Under the pieces are notes generated by a model, which saw nothing but the letters and a program-made list of their open reading frames with translations, ran no database searches and was not told the origin of the DNA. From NCBI RefSeq assembly GCF_036898095.1, contig NC_090751.1, positions 76,337,439 through 76,401,438 on the forward strand: a stretch of DNA of 64,000 bases, written 5' to 3'. Origin of the DNA: Palaemon carinicauda (Eukaryota; Arthropoda; Malacostraca; Decapoda; Palaemonidae). The translations under genes and the position numbers were made by a program. This document shows, one piece after another, positions 53,659 through 64,000 of this stretch (the stretch's first letter is position 1; each line of letters starts with the position of its first letter).

Positions 53659-55592
53659 TCATTGCTTCTGGTGTCCCGAGGGTTTGCCATCTCGGCCACT
53701 AGCTCTCCTTCCTCCTCTGCCTCTGGAGGGGCGGCGAGACAAATCTCTGCAGGAACCTCTGCTTGAGCCCCTACCTCTGGGACGAAAGGTAGTAGCATGT
53801 TGCTCGAATGCAGGGGTAAAGACCGGTGACAGCGACACCACCGGCTGGGTGACCAACTGAAAGGTCTGCTGTGGCTGTGCTGCCACTTGGGGAGTAGCGG
53901 AACCCGAAAACTGCCGTCTCTGTTGACGTTGCTGGGGTTTCGGTTTCTGGGACTTCCTCTTAGGTTGAGGGCCATCGTCCTGAGAGGATTTCCTTTTCTT
54001 TGACATGCCCCACTTTTGGAGAAGGTTCCTGTTCTCCGTGGCGGCCTTGTCGGCAATCTCTTTTACCAGGGAGGAGGGAAAGAGATATTTACCCCAGATA
54101 ATGGAGGAAATCAGCCTCCGGGGTTCGTGTTTTACCGTCGCGCTGGCAAACACGAATTCATGACAGGCTCTGTGAGCCTTAGTGAAGCTGTACAGGTCCT
54201 TAGTCACCGTTGCCAAATGTGTTTTGGCTAGGACCATGTAGAAGTCCGGGACTCTAGTGTCTCCGGCCATGAGTTCGAGCTGTACCTGGAGGGACAGCGA
54301 TGCGGCAAGCCTCTCCTTCGTATCCTGTTCCCTACGAAGGAGGTGATCATTTAGCCTTGGGAGGTCCTCATTGAACTGACGACCGGCTACGTCAGGCTCT
54401 AACTTCCCCACCGTGAAGGTTGACTGGACGTCTTTCCAGTGTCTATCATTGGGGGGGGGACGGTAAGGGAGAAGGGTCTGCACTCCTCCAGTACAGGGCA
54501 AGGTTTCCCTTCTTCCACTGCTTTCAAGACCGCAGTGAAGGCCTTTTCTATAAAGGGGAAGGTCGCATCATTCGGCGCAACGAAGGTTGGGTGCTTCTTG
54601 CTGAGCGCCGGCATCTTGGAGTTGGTGAAACCCCTACTCCTCACCGCACTGGCTAGCATAGCCTGGGCCTTCGCGAGATCGAACACGATTACTTCCTTCG
54701 GTCCGGTCTCTTCCTTTGAGGCTGGTTCGGACCTGATCCGGACGTAACAGTCCGGATAAGCCTCGAAATTCGGGAAGAATTCCACTTCTTCAAACAAGAT
54801 CGAGCCGACCTTCTCACTGATGAAGATCTTACCAGTTGTAATCGGCATATGCTCGGCATACCTCCATGGGTTAGTATCCGAGCAAGAGAGGAGGTCCTAA
54901 ACCGAAATCCGTTTCGGTTGTTTAAAACTCACTAGGGTAGACCTGAATTGCTCCTGGGTCTCACGAAGTTTTCTTTCCATGAGGGCTTCAAGCATCTTGA
55001 AGACCTCCTGAGTGCCTGATGGAAGAGGGTCCGGGGTGGCAGAAGTCGAAGGAACAGGTTCCTCGGACGGTGCAGGAGTCGATGCGGGAGTAGGAGTGGG
55101 AGCGACCTCATGCTCAGAATCAGGGTATTCCACCTGATCTTCCTCATAGTCGAGCTCCTCGCCCATGAGGTTCCTCTCCATCCCTTCCGACACTTCCGAC
55201 ATACGTTCCACGTTATCGGAATCTAAGTGGCACTCATGCATGGACTGGGCCATGACGATATCAGGTTCCACCACGAGCTGGACGGTGGGGATCTGATCAC
55301 TGGGGACCACGGAGTCTTTAGATGCCTTTGGAAACAGCAAGGCCCTCAAATCTTCGCTGGCGAGATACGGTCCGGTGGCGTTCTTCTGGAAGCCACGCAC
55401 CCACTTGCGTAGCTTCTCTCGAGCGTTGTCCCTTGCCTCCGCTGAAGGAGGATCATCGAACGCTTCGACCAGACGACTCTTGCAGACTGTACAGTGCTGC
55501 GGGTCCCAGTATTTCAGGTCGCCTTTCTTGGCGGCGCAGGGCCCGTAGAAGTCCAGGCGCTTCACTCTGCAAAAGTTGCTTTCGTACTTCAT
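53659..55592 (-). pseudogene. DIRS-4 gag-like ORF, broken
   Basis: 55592-54897: the N-terminus lacks the GHTACRTHA part of the Cys/His cluster (a deletion of about eight codons), keeps the last Cys pair and RKWVRGFQKNATGPYLA. It stops at a TAG where DIRS-3 has Lys (KRISV-stop). 54848-54399 and 54501-53659 go on to the Arg/Gly-rich tail, with a frameshift at a C-rich run near 54450. A splice acceptor CTCTTTCTTTTACAG (AG at 55603-55602) precedes it. Confidence 0.8.
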
Positions 55593-55602
55593 ATACTCCT
55601 CC

Positions 55603-57959
55603 TGTAAAAGAAAGAGATCATGAGTACATGGAAGGCATAAGAATGACTTACATTACTCTAAAATTAAGGTAACTTAATCTAAGTTTTTAAGCATTAAAAC
55701 GATTCATAAGGTATTATAATGCCTGAGAGTAGAGAGCGGGAAAGGAAGTAGTTAGACACATACTTGTGAATCTCGCCCAGTCGGTTACCGTACCCTTATC
55801 AGTAGGCAATTTCTTTTGTGGCCGAAGGTCACAAAACGGAAATCCATATGGATAAGCCGTGGTGGGTAGAAGCTAAGCCTCTAACAGAAATTGCCCGCGA
55901 GGTCTAGCAGGGACTGAGACCACTCAGATCCCTGGAGTAGAAGGGGAATAGGAGAAACCCCTTATTAGATATAGGTTCCGGCAATCGGCCGCACTAAGAC
56001 ACACAGAGTATGCTGGAATATTGTAATAAGCAATCAAACAGCATAGCCACAGATTTAGATGGTAAGACAATACCTATATATAGAAGTGGCCAAGCCATCT
56101 GGCTGCAGTATGTTGAGTGTCAGCATGTTGTCGGCAGGTATGAGAAGGGGTGCATGTCCCTTAACATCTCCGGAGGGTGCCGGCAGACCGACGGCACGCC
56201 GGAGGCCGGTGCAGCAGGGTGGAAGGCATCAAGACAGACACATTGAGTATGTAAATATAATACCATCGTGGCGACCCGCCGGCACAGCGGCGGGTCTCCG
56301 GCAGCCGAAGGCTGACGGCCTGGTGAGCTTGGATCAATTCATAAGATGGATATGTATATGGTTGTATACCTAGACCGCCGGCAATCAATGCCGGCATGCC
56401 GGTGGCCGGCTCCGAAGGTCGGCCAGCTGTTACTAGGTAAAAGGAGGGGTGGGACGACGGCTGTATGTCGACGGAAGGCGGCAGCCTCCGGCACACGGAA
56501 GGCTGACGTCTTAGAGGGGGGGAGGGCATCTTATGAAAGAATGTCACCAGAGGTAAGGCGATATCGCCGGCAGTAGAGGCGGCAAGGGACCGGCACCAGG
56601 ATAGATGGAGAGAAAGGTAAGGAGGGATGGGAGGGGTAAGACCACATACCCCTCCGGCATCCCTCCGGAGAGAGTGCACTCATGATAGGAGTAGTTACTC
56701 ATAGCATCCGGCGGCAGGGGGCCGGCAGTCGGCCAGGTGCCTGGGGTAACCCAAGGGAGGGTTAGAGGGCACTCAAGAGGGGGAAACCCCCGCCGGCCGG
56801 ACCGCTGCCGGCGACTACCCCCATAGAACACTATGAAGGGTATGTGTACCAGAGCGGCCAGCTCAGCAGGAGAACAAGTTAGCCTTACCACTCCACTCAA
56901 GGGAGGAGTTGTAGGACTAAGGACAGATGTGTATAGGCAAGCCTACACCAAAGGGATAGGTGGGGAGGGAGAAGAAGAGAGGTCTTTCATAGTGGAGGCT
57001 CTGTACAAGAACGGCCACCAAGGAGAGGGAGAACGCTCCCTAACCTAGGTTAGGTAACCAGAATGAGATTGGTACAGGAGTACCGTCTCAAACTATAAAA
57101 GTACAGAACTAGCCTCCAAAGCCTAACCTAGAGAAGGAGGGTTAACTCCTAGGCTAGGTAGGCTGAAAGACACATCGCAAGTTGCAGGGAGGGAGAAGTA
57201 ACCCAACCAGATGCAACTGAGGAAAGGCAGAGCTGTTCCTTATTTCTCGGTCGCAACCCTAAGGGGGGATCATTCCCTTAGGATAGACAGAGAAGCGATA
57301 AATACTCTGATTGTAGACAAGATTCCCCTATATAGAAGGGGAAGCATGGCCACACAGAGGGAATGCCCGCAGGCAGGGGATTAGGGAGCATATAGGGGTT
57401 CCTACATTTAGGTTAGGGTGGAAAGATACGCAATCAACCCGGTCCCCTATATGGTCCCCGAAGGCGAAAACACTTACATCACAGTTAACAGTATGTTTAA
57501 TAATGCCCCAATCTTCATAACTTAACCTAGGATCACTGGTAAATATCATGCATGAACACAAGCACTAGGCTATCTAGCCTAGGGGCTAAGCTAGCGATCT
57601 AGTATGGGGTCGAACGACGACCGAGTAGATGAGCGCTAAAACACGATATAAGTAATTCCTAGCTATGAAGACTAAATAACTAATAATATAAATTAGTTAA
57701 GAGACCGGATAAGGCTGTTCTAGCTAGCTAAATAAGGGGTGCAATAGAACAGTGACGCCATAAAATGGCGCGTCCGGGATCGGCACAGCTCCGCCACAAA
57801 ACACAATATTTTACGAAAAGTAGGAGTTACTTTACGGCTAGAGCTTATTTAAACAATACTGGGACCTGGTACTCAACTTTCCAGAAGAAGGCGAGGCTGA
57901 AGGTAACGACATAACGGCGATGTAAGTCGATGAAAATCGCACAAAGGGAAATCCGACCA
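55603..57959 (-). other. DIRS-4 leader region
   Basis: 2.36 kb between the left inverted repeat and gag. GC-rich with many GCCGGC-type motifs at 56.15-56.85 kb, matching the DIRS-3 leader inversely, and CCTAACC/GGTTAGG-like motifs at 57.0-57.2 kb. No supported coding frame. Confidence 0.6.
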
Positions 57960-58334
57960 AAGCAAGGGGCTACAGGCCTCAGGATGAGGACGGACGTGAA
58001 GTCATTTAGCAATGGCGCCCGTTTGTTTACGTTTCGAGTACCAAAAGCAGCCACGAACGAGTGTAACTGTGGAACGGCTCCCCAGTTATTCTCCACCTTT
58101 CCATATCGAAGTGTTAACTCTATATGGGGTGCAGATAGCTATGTGGCGTGTTAATACATAGGCCCCTGTTGATATACGATATCCTAGAGGTAAACCTTTA
58201 GGGTACTCGCACCAGAAGTTAGAATTCTGTGATAACCTTTAGTTTAATTCTCTGGGAATATCCCTGTAGTTAAATATACCCAAGGAAGCTACTGAAGGAA
58301 CCTTCCATCAGGACATCATGGCTTGAGCCCAAAA
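57960..58334 (-). repeat. DIRS-4 5' inverted terminal repeat
   Basis: Inverse of the 3' repeat at 49.49-49.94 kb, ending outward in CATCATGGCTTGAGCCCAAA. It adjoins gypsy RT sequence at 58335. Confidence 0.85.
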
Positions 58335-59028
58335 AATACATTTACTCTTATTTACTCTAATATTATGTTCCTTTAACTTCTTCAGAACTGTTCGCAATCT
58401 TTCTCTATGTTCTCTTGTGTCTTTACCAGCAATTAAAATATTATTTATAAAAATAAATACTCCTTGCATTCCTGAAAAAATCTTATCCATAGTTTGTTGC
58501 CATATAGCTGGACTACTTGCAACTCCATAAAGTAATCTCTTTGGCCTAAACAACCTTAAAGATGTATTTACTGTACATAATTCTTGTGAACTTTCATCCA
58601 TGGGAAGCTGTTGAAATGCTTGTCTTAAATCTAACTTAGAAAAAACACTGCATCCTGACATAGTTGCAAACATGTCTTTTGGATTTGGTAATGGATGTTG
58701 AGCTACTTGTAGTTGTGGATTCAACGTTACTTTGTAATCTCCACATAACCTAACCTGACCATTTGCCTTCACAATAGGTACTAATGGAGTAGCCCAATCT
58801 GAATATGTAACCTTTTCCCAAGAACCTTCATTTTCTAATCTTCAAATTTCTGTTTCAACTGCACTTTTCAATGCATACGGTACTGTTCTGGGAACACAAA
58901 ATCTAGGAGCACTATCAGGTTTCAAAACTAAAATTGCCTTTGCGTTCTTTACTGTACCTACTTTATCTTTATATACGTCTGGAAAGTTTGTCCTTTACCT
59001 TTTACTACTGTTACTGGCATTCTCTCTA
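58335..59028 (-). pseudogene. Reverse transcriptase of the second gypsy element
   Basis: On the minus strand: FPDVYKDKVGTV and FCVPRTVPYAL near 58.97-58.88 kb, VKANGQVRLCGDYKVTLNPQ, FSKLDLRQAFQQLPMDE (first Asp), LLYGVASSPAIWQQTMDKIF, and VFIFINNILIAGKDTREH where the usual Y-[VIL]-D-D is replaced by I-N-N. A TGA interrupts near 58.84 kb. The frame stops at NKSKC, where DIRS-4 is inserted, and resumes at 49486. Its other side is cut by DIRS-5 at 59029. RT activity is lost. Confidence 0.85.
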
Positions 59029-59458
59029 AACGGAAATCTATTTTTGGGTGAGATGGCCATGTCGTCCTGATGGAAGTTCCTTAAAGTAGCTTCCTAAGGG
59101 ATATATGTTCTACAATGATATTCCCAGAGAATTTTACCTTTAGGTATCCAGAATTCTAACTCCTGGCGCGAATATCCTTAAAATTTCTCCCAAGGATATC
59201 GCATAATATCAGCGGACACATTCTTGACATGCCTCCATAGCAATCTGCACCCCAAACAGAGTTTTGGCTTTGAGGAGGATGTGGCAAAATAAAAGGGAGC
59301 CGTCCAAAGGCTCTCCCCGCTCTCGTAATACTATTGGGAATACAACAGCGCCATTCCCACGATGGCGGACATTCCTTGTAGCATTGAGCGTGGTGTTACA
59401 GATACAGTACCACGAGAGGGATACTGTGAAGATCTTTTCTTTTAGAAGAGATGGGTGG
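59029..59458 (-). repeat. DIRS-5 3' inverted terminal repeat
   Basis: Starts CGGAAATCTATTTTTGGGTG and ATGGCCATGTCGTCCTGATG, then a body like the DIRS-2 3' repeat (GGATATCGCATAATATCAGC). Confidence 0.8.
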
Positions 59459-59555
59459 GTCCATCAGGACGACATGGCCATCTCACCCAAAAATAGATTT
59501 TTCGCTTCGCTCAAAATCCGTTTTTTGGGCTCAAGCCATGTCGTCGTGATGGAAG
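59459..59555 (-). repeat. DIRS-5 internal complementary region
   Basis: TCCATCAGGACGACATGGCC, CTTCGCTCAAAATCCG, six T, GGGCTCAAGCCATGTCGTCG. It predicts a longer right extension than this copy's own end has, since the genomic end lacks the GCTTCGCTC part. Confidence 0.85.
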
Positions 59556-60490
59556 CATACCAGAGCATTAGTGTATCTGTGGATTTTTAATCAGTGCCTT
59601 AACCTTATAGCAACCTTTTCTATGGTCATGGGGACCACATGAGACAAGGAACGTTACCATTATTCGTCACCATCACTAATCATAACCAATGTTAGTGCTT
59701 CCTGCCTCCTACAGGGAAGAGTCATTCTAGACAGTAGAAAAGGGATCTTGAGGTTAACATACATAGTATGACCAAACATAAGTACACACTGAATATACAA
59801 ATAGTCTCATAGTTGTATATTTTGCTAAAATAACATCAGTGTCTCTTATATCTATTATTTGATGCATACAAATATATGAGGGATACTTACTTTGGTAAGT
59901 TGAAGAACTCTGGCATGTATACATACAATTGTCTGGCGAAGGTGGACGCACTACATTCTAATAGACATTTATTACTAATAAATGACTAAAAGATGTTTAA
60001 TAAAATAAATGTAGTATGACAATGGGATTATACCTGTAACAAGTACAGAGACTATATTTCCTTCTTGAAGGAAGAAATGATGAGTGCCACTCTCAGACTG
60101 AAAAAAAATTATAAAACAATTTCTCTTCATAATTCCTGTACTGGTTACTTCTATCTGCACTGTGTACCTCGTACACCGGCACTAGTGCTATCTTTATAAT
60201 TCCACACCTGGGATTTTGAACAGAGTCAGTGTTATCATGGTAACACTTAATTAAAAGAAGTCACACCTAAGAAGGGTGACCTCTTCTCCCTTTAATTGAC
60301 AGTCCCAGTCAATTAGCTGTTCATCGTAGAATTAGACGGCAGGTTAAATATTCTACCTGGCATCACCACATATTGCTTCAGATCATGGATTTGTCTAGCA
60401 TAGTGCATGTAGAACACTCTGGATGATTCTCATCCATTACATGTGCAAGGACATGTGAGGTCCCAAACCATAAACTGTTTAACACAGTAA
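59556..60490 (-). other. DIRS-5 3' untranslated region with a duplicated piece of recombinase 3' end
   Basis: Mostly non-coding. At 60300-60455 is a diverged tandem copy of 60456-60600, which spans the end of the recombinase gene (both contain GTAGAACACTCTGGATGATT-like sequence). Confidence 0.6.
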
Positions 60491-61480
60491 TTAGGGGGCA
60501 GGTTTTAATACACTACCTGCCGCCTCTACGAAGTGTTTCAGTTCATGCACTTGTTTTGCATAGTGTTTGTAAAACACTCTGGATGATTTCCTTCCAGTGT
60601 CTGAACGAATGTGCTCAAAGTCCATATACTGAAAGAAGTTCAGTGATGAAGCAATCTTTCTCGGATCATGACCTGCGGGAGTACTGTCCGGATCCGCTCT
60701 ACGAATAAAGTAGGTAAGCTTCGCCCTTAGTTGTTTTAGGGATAAATTTGATCCAGAAGTTTCTCCTTTAAAGAGCTGTCCTCCCCTGAAGTCTGAAGTT
60801 CTACAAAGATAGACCTTTAGACACTCTACAGGACATAGAGAGACATCTTCCTTCAGAGGGCAGATTCTCCAGGGACCACATCTCTTAGTGGGTAGCTCGT
60901 TTTTAGCGAGAAACGATGGAACAGGAAATAGATTCAGTTCTCCCACTTCCGTGAACTGAATGTGACCCTCATCTCTGGATAGGGCCACTATTTCACTAAC
61001 TCTAGCCCCAGAGGCGATAGCGAACAGAAAAATAACCTTTTGGGTTAGATCCTTAAGAGAACAATCTTCATTGTTCACAGATGAGGCATAATGTAAGACC
61101 TTGTCCAAAGAGCAAGAGATGGGCTTTGGTGGTACCGCGGGCTTAAGCCTAGCACATGCCTTCTGAATCTTATTAAAGATTTAATTCGCCAGATCCACTT
61201 GAAAGGCATATAGGAGAGGCCTGGTCAAGGCTGACTTGCACATATTTATTGAATTGGCCGCCAGACCTTGGCTATGAAGGTGGACAAAGAAGGACAGACA
61301 GAAGTTCATTGAAATTTCTTTCGGTCCTTTTGCTTTGACAAACGCAACCCACTTTTTCCAGGAAGACTCATATTGTCTTCTAGTTGACTTGGCCTTGTAT
61401 TCTTCTAAGAATTCTATATTGCCTTTTGAGATCCCAAACCTTTTTCTAACCGCTAGAGCGAGAAAATCATGAAATTAAGG
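60491..61480 (-). pseudogene. DIRS-5 tyrosine recombinase, broken
   Basis: 61108-60491: SGARVSEIVALSR (Arg), GHDPRKIASS (His-x-x-Arg), then DTGRKSSRVFY where the conserved Trp is Arg, and KHYAKQVHE (Tyr). Upstream the core-binding part is on the minus strand at about 61.48-61.18 kb (STRRQYESSWKKWVAFVKA-like), with a stop near 61180. Inactive. Confidence 0.8.
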
Positions 61481-62760
61481 GTTTGGGTTCTCTGTGATAA
61501 AACGAAGGCAGTAAATTTCTGAATCTTCGGAAATATACCTAGGGTCAGAGCTAGGACCAGCCTCATCTAGTCTATCAGTCCCACTAGAGGATCCTCGTAT
61601 GGGGCTATATAGCGAGGTAGTTTCTTGAAGACGCTCGTGATGAAGAGGTCGAATTGCAGTTCCGGGACTTGTTCCCATCTGGGAGGGAATATGTCTGCGC
61701 CCATGGACCATTTCAACTCTATCGGTTTGGATCGAAATAGAGTATCCACCGTCATATCGTGGATCAGTTGTAAATGAACTGCTGGTAGGTCCTGTCCCTT
61801 TAAAAGAGGGATGGGTAACTTCACCAAGACTGAATGAGACGTTCGAATGTGACGTCTTATTATCGCTTCGGTGTCCCAGATCAGTCGTAGGGAGTCTGAT
61901 CTGTGTGGAGGGGGCTTCCCCACCCATGAAAGAACCAGCAGAGTCTTGGGAATTTCGTGCTCTAATTTCTGTTAGAGAAGCGATTAAAGAGGGACCGATC
62001 TCAGTTTTTTTTTATCTCTTCAAGCGTTTGATGCGTGTTTTCTCCAAGCTCTTAACGCATCTTTCCGGTGTGCCCTTAGCACCAGGTCTGTCACTATAGC
62101 GAACTGGGGAAAGTTTAGCGCTTTTTCCTGTTGGCGTTTTGGAATTCTGATTGAATACCTGAGTCTCTTGACAGACCTCACGAGCTCCTTTTATATTTCC
62201 AAAGGAGAGGAGAGTTGAAGTGACTGAGGGCTTCGATGGTTTTTTAAACATCGAAACTCCTGAGCTGGAGAAAGTCGAGACTTCTAGAAGCTTATCTTGC
62301 ATCCGTGATGTCCCAGGAATTGGGTCATCTCTTTGAATGCACACTGGCCGGATACTTCGGGTGCTAACCACTCCAGCCTCTTGATCAGGTATATCAGTAC
62401 CTGAACTATTTCTAGGCTTGAATTTAACGTGACTAAGTTCGTCAATCCTTTGAAGATACTTAGGACTGTGAGTCCGACACGTATCTTCCTTAGGATGAAT
62501 GTTACTCTCTGTAACATGAATTCTAGATAGGAGGAAGGGGGGTGGTTGACTGGAAGGTTCTGAAGGACACCTTTCAGGTCTGACAAGACTACAAACACCC
62601 TTAATTGGAACAAGGTCCATATGTTCAGAAGGATTAACATTCAGAACTTGTTGAGTGGCGAAAAGTTCAGAATGGCTCATTGATATCTTGAGTCCTTCTC
62701 GTGAACACGAAGCAGCCTTCCCTGGAACTCGATGAGCTAAAGTTTTCTTACTACCTGTAT
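61475..62760 (-). pseudogene. DIRS-5 RT-RNase H-MT-like region, heavily decayed
   Basis: 61923-61567 and 61927-61475 hold RNase H and MT-like remnants (a Leu-Ile-Trp-Asp strand, ELQFDLFITSVFKKLPRYIA). 62640-62284 keeps little of RT (VFVVLSDLKGVLQNLPVNH) and the YLDD box has decayed to VLIYLIKRLEWLA. The +1 frame 62680-62012 stays open for 222 codons across the same DNA. Confidence 0.65.
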
Positions 62761-62776
62761 GCTCTATAGCTTTCAG

Positions 62777-64000
62777 TTATACTCCTCCAGGAGGGTTTTG
62801 AACTGTAGGAGAAGGTAAGGAAATGATGGTAGGGACATTTTTGTTTCCCATCAATGGCTCATCTTGAATAGGCTTTGAACCGAAGGATCGAAGGTCCTGC
62901 GATTCTGAGGGAAAGTTCCTCCTAGCCGAAGCGTCTTTATGCTTCGAGTAGTCAGTAGGCTTAGACTTTTGACCATCTGCCTGTAGCACCGTGGTCACTG
63001 GAATAGTGGGATGTTGTTGAGCAACCCGGATATTTCCAGCATTTCCGATCTTCTTTTTAGGTTGGAGACCCACAACCACAGAAGATTTTCTCTTTGAAGG
63101 AATGCCCCATTTTTGGAGAAGACCTATGTTCTCCATGGTGGCGTTCTTAATTACTTCCTTAGTGACCTCGTGTGGGAAGAGGTCTTTACCCCAGATGTTG
63201 GAAGATATTAGCTTCCTTGTTTCGTGTTCTACTGTTGCATCAGTGAACACAAACTCTCTACATGCTCTCCTAGCCTTCATAAAGGCATAAAGGTCCTTCA
63301 CCAAGATAGCCATATGCATTTTGGCTATGACCATGAGCATGTCTAGGGTACTTTCGTAGGTTGAACACAACTCTATGTAGTTTTGTAGAGAAAGGGATGT
63401 CGCAAGTCTCTCCTTTGACTCCTGTTCATTACACAAGAGCAACTCAGACAATTTAGGGAGACATACCTTGAATTGTCGACTTGCGACGTCCTTGTCTAAT
63501 TTTCCTACTGAAAATGTCAAATGGACTTCCTTCCAATCCTTTTCCTGTCCGGGAAAAGCTGGTGACAAAGGTTTGCACTCATCGAGTGTGGGACATGGCT
63601 TACCCGCCTCTACCGCTTTGGCAACAGAAGTAAATGCCTTCCCCATAAAGGGGAATGAGAGTGAAGTAGGAGCAAGAAAGGAAGGGTGTCCGTTATTCAG
63701 TGAGAATACCTTCGACTCTGAATAACCCGCCTTTCTTAGACTACCTGAAAGGATAGTCTGTGCCTTATCATGGTCGAGAATCAAGACCTCCTTTGGTTCC
63801 GTTCCTTTTCTTGACTTTGGTTCGTACTTCAGTCGAACCCAGCAATTAGGGAAAGCATCAAAGCTTGGCCAAAATTGAATTTTGTCCAAAGGAACAGCAC
63901 CTATTTTCTCTGAGATGTAGAGATTACCATTTGAAATCAGCATCTGCTCCACGAACCTCCAGGGATTGGTTATGGAGCATGTTGGTAGGTCTTGATTCAT
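62777..64000 (-). CDS. DIRS-5 gag-like ORF, C-terminal 407 codons, continues past the window
   Basis: Open to the window edge. Matches the DIRS-3 gag from its middle: NQDLPTCSITNPWRFVEQML, WKEVHLTFSVGKLDKDVASR, REFVFTDATVEHETRKLISS, GIPSKRKSSVVVGLQPKKK. The Arg/Gly-rich tail is less basic. The MNQ start given by the frame is not a real start, since upstream gag lies beyond position 64000. Confidence 0.7.
   Translation of the reverse strand: MNQDLPTCSITNPWRFVEQMLISNGNLYISEKIGAVPLDKIQFWPSFDAFPNCWVRLKYEPKSRKGTEPKEVLILDHDKAQTILSGSLRKAGYSESKVFSLNNGHPSFLAPTSLSFPFMGKAFTSVAKAVEAGKPCPTLDECKPLSPAFPGQEKDWKEVHLTFSVGKLDKDVASRQFKVCLPKLSELLLCNEQESKERLATSLSLQNYIELCSTYESTLDMLMVIAKMHMAILVKDLYAFMKARRACREFVFTDATVEHETRKLISSNIWGKDLFPHEVTKEVIKNATMENIGLLQKWGIPSKRKSSVVVGLQPKKKIGNAGNIRVAQQHPTIPVTTVLQADGQKSKPTDYSKHKDASARRNFPSESQDLRSFGSKPIQDEPLMGNKNVPTIISLPSPTVQNPPGGV

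Larger units (their letters stand above)
49487..58334 (-). mobile_element. DIRS-4: DIRS-type retrotransposon (subfamily C) inserted in gypsy RT
   Basis: 8.85 kb with 5' end TTTTGGGCTCAAGCCATGAT at 58334 and 3' end at AACGG 49487. The inverted repeats, leader, gag, RT, recombinase, 3' UTR and ICR are in the same order as in DIRS-3, and the proteins are very similar. Stops and frameshifts in gag, RT and recombinase make it inactive. Host gypsy sequence continues on both sides (NKSKC.. at right, ..DSVEYLGFV at left). Confidence 0.9.
47034..59028 (-). mobile_element. Ty3/gypsy-like retrotransposon, split by DIRS-4 and cut by DIRS-5
   Basis: On the minus strand: RT at 59028-58335, then after the DIRS-4 insertion thumb, RNase H, integrase, a polypurine tract and an LTR at 47408-47034. 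The part upstream of RT lies beyond DIRS-5 and outside the window. Stops and frameshifts occur in RNase H and integrase. It is the oldest component in this part, since two DIRS elements lie inside it. Confidence 0.85.
59029..64000 (-). mobile_element. DIRS-5: DIRS-type retrotransposon (subfamily B), partial at the window end
   Basis: 3' end at AACGG 59029, inverted repeat to about 59458, ICR 59459-59555, recombinase, RNase H/RT remnants and gag up to the window end. The repeat and ICR share GTCGTCGTGATG with DIRS-2. It is inserted in the second gypsy element in the same orientation as DIRS-4. Its 5' half lies outside the window. Confidence 0.88.

Noticed and set aside
57010..57150. TTAGG/CCTAA-like motifs in the DIRS-4 leader, as possible arthropod telomere repeats
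   Set aside because: Only isolated, diverged units are present, with no tandem array, and they occur inside a DIRS leader.
1..64000. CRISPR arrays, bacterial operons or viral genomes
   Set aside because: There are no regularly spaced identical repeats of that size, no ribosome-binding-site-led operons, and all coding similarity seen fits eukaryotic transposable elements.
1..64000. tRNA or rRNA genes
   Set aside because: I looked for tRNA-like A/B boxes with cloverleaf potential and rRNA-like conserved blocks and saw none that I could support by eye.

Overview
The window reads as intergenic or intronic DNA of an arthropod, most likely a decapod crustacean (shrimp, prawn or crab). Clues are DIRS-type tyrosine-recombinase retrotransposons at very high density, an I-clade LINE, Ty3/gypsy elements, Tigger/pogo transposons, long (TA)n and (AG)n tracts, and at about 40.9-41.4 kb a retroposon that I recognise from memory as abundant in shrimp genomes. 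I could run no search, so the taxon is an inference. Almost all of the 64 kb is mobile DNA, much of it nested. Host sequence is limited to about 1 kb around 7.2-8.06 kb, which holds a decayed SAP18-like coding stretch and one candidate terminal exon.

Layout. (1) 1-5.2 kb: degraded Ty3/gypsy element on the minus strand (gag, protease, RNase H, integrase). Its RT core is deleted, and an OTU-like and a second protease-like segment lie between RNase H and integrase. (2) 5.35-7.15 kb: non-autonomous Tigger-like element. (3) 7.38-7.94 kb: host-like remnants. (4) 8.07-26.43 kb: a minus-strand DIRS element (DIRS-2) with a second minus-strand DIRS (DIRS-1, 8.54-17.38 kb) inside its internal complementary region. 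DIRS-1 has a rearranged 3' inverted repeat that carries a 0.95 kb inverted copy of the opposite junction. (5) 26.46-37.76 kb: nearly intact plus-strand DIRS-3 with both terminal repeats, the internal complementary region, an intact gag and an intact RT-RNase H ORF. A Tigger-like element with a 159-codon ORF sits in its leader. (6) 37.76-40.70 kb: a Tigger/pogo element inside a (TA)n tract. (7) 40.9-46.95 kb: shrimp-type retroposon, then a minus-strand I-clade LINE. (8) 47.03-59.03 kb: minus-strand Ty3/gypsy element whose pol is split by DIRS-4 (49.49-58.33 kb) and cut again by DIRS-5 (59.03 kb to the window end).

The five DIRS copies fall into three subfamilies by their ends and proteins: A (DIRS-1), B (DIRS-2 and DIRS-5), C (DIRS-3 and DIRS-4). 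All share one plan: inverted terminal repeats, a long leader ending in a splice acceptor just before gag, a Cys/His-rich gag, an RT-RNase H-methyltransferase-like ORF, a tyrosine recombinase in the +1 frame, and an internal complementary region matching the joined element ends. In this family cDNA is circularised with help of the complementary region, and the recombinase inserts the circle without a target duplication. The nested insertions here show such events at base resolution.
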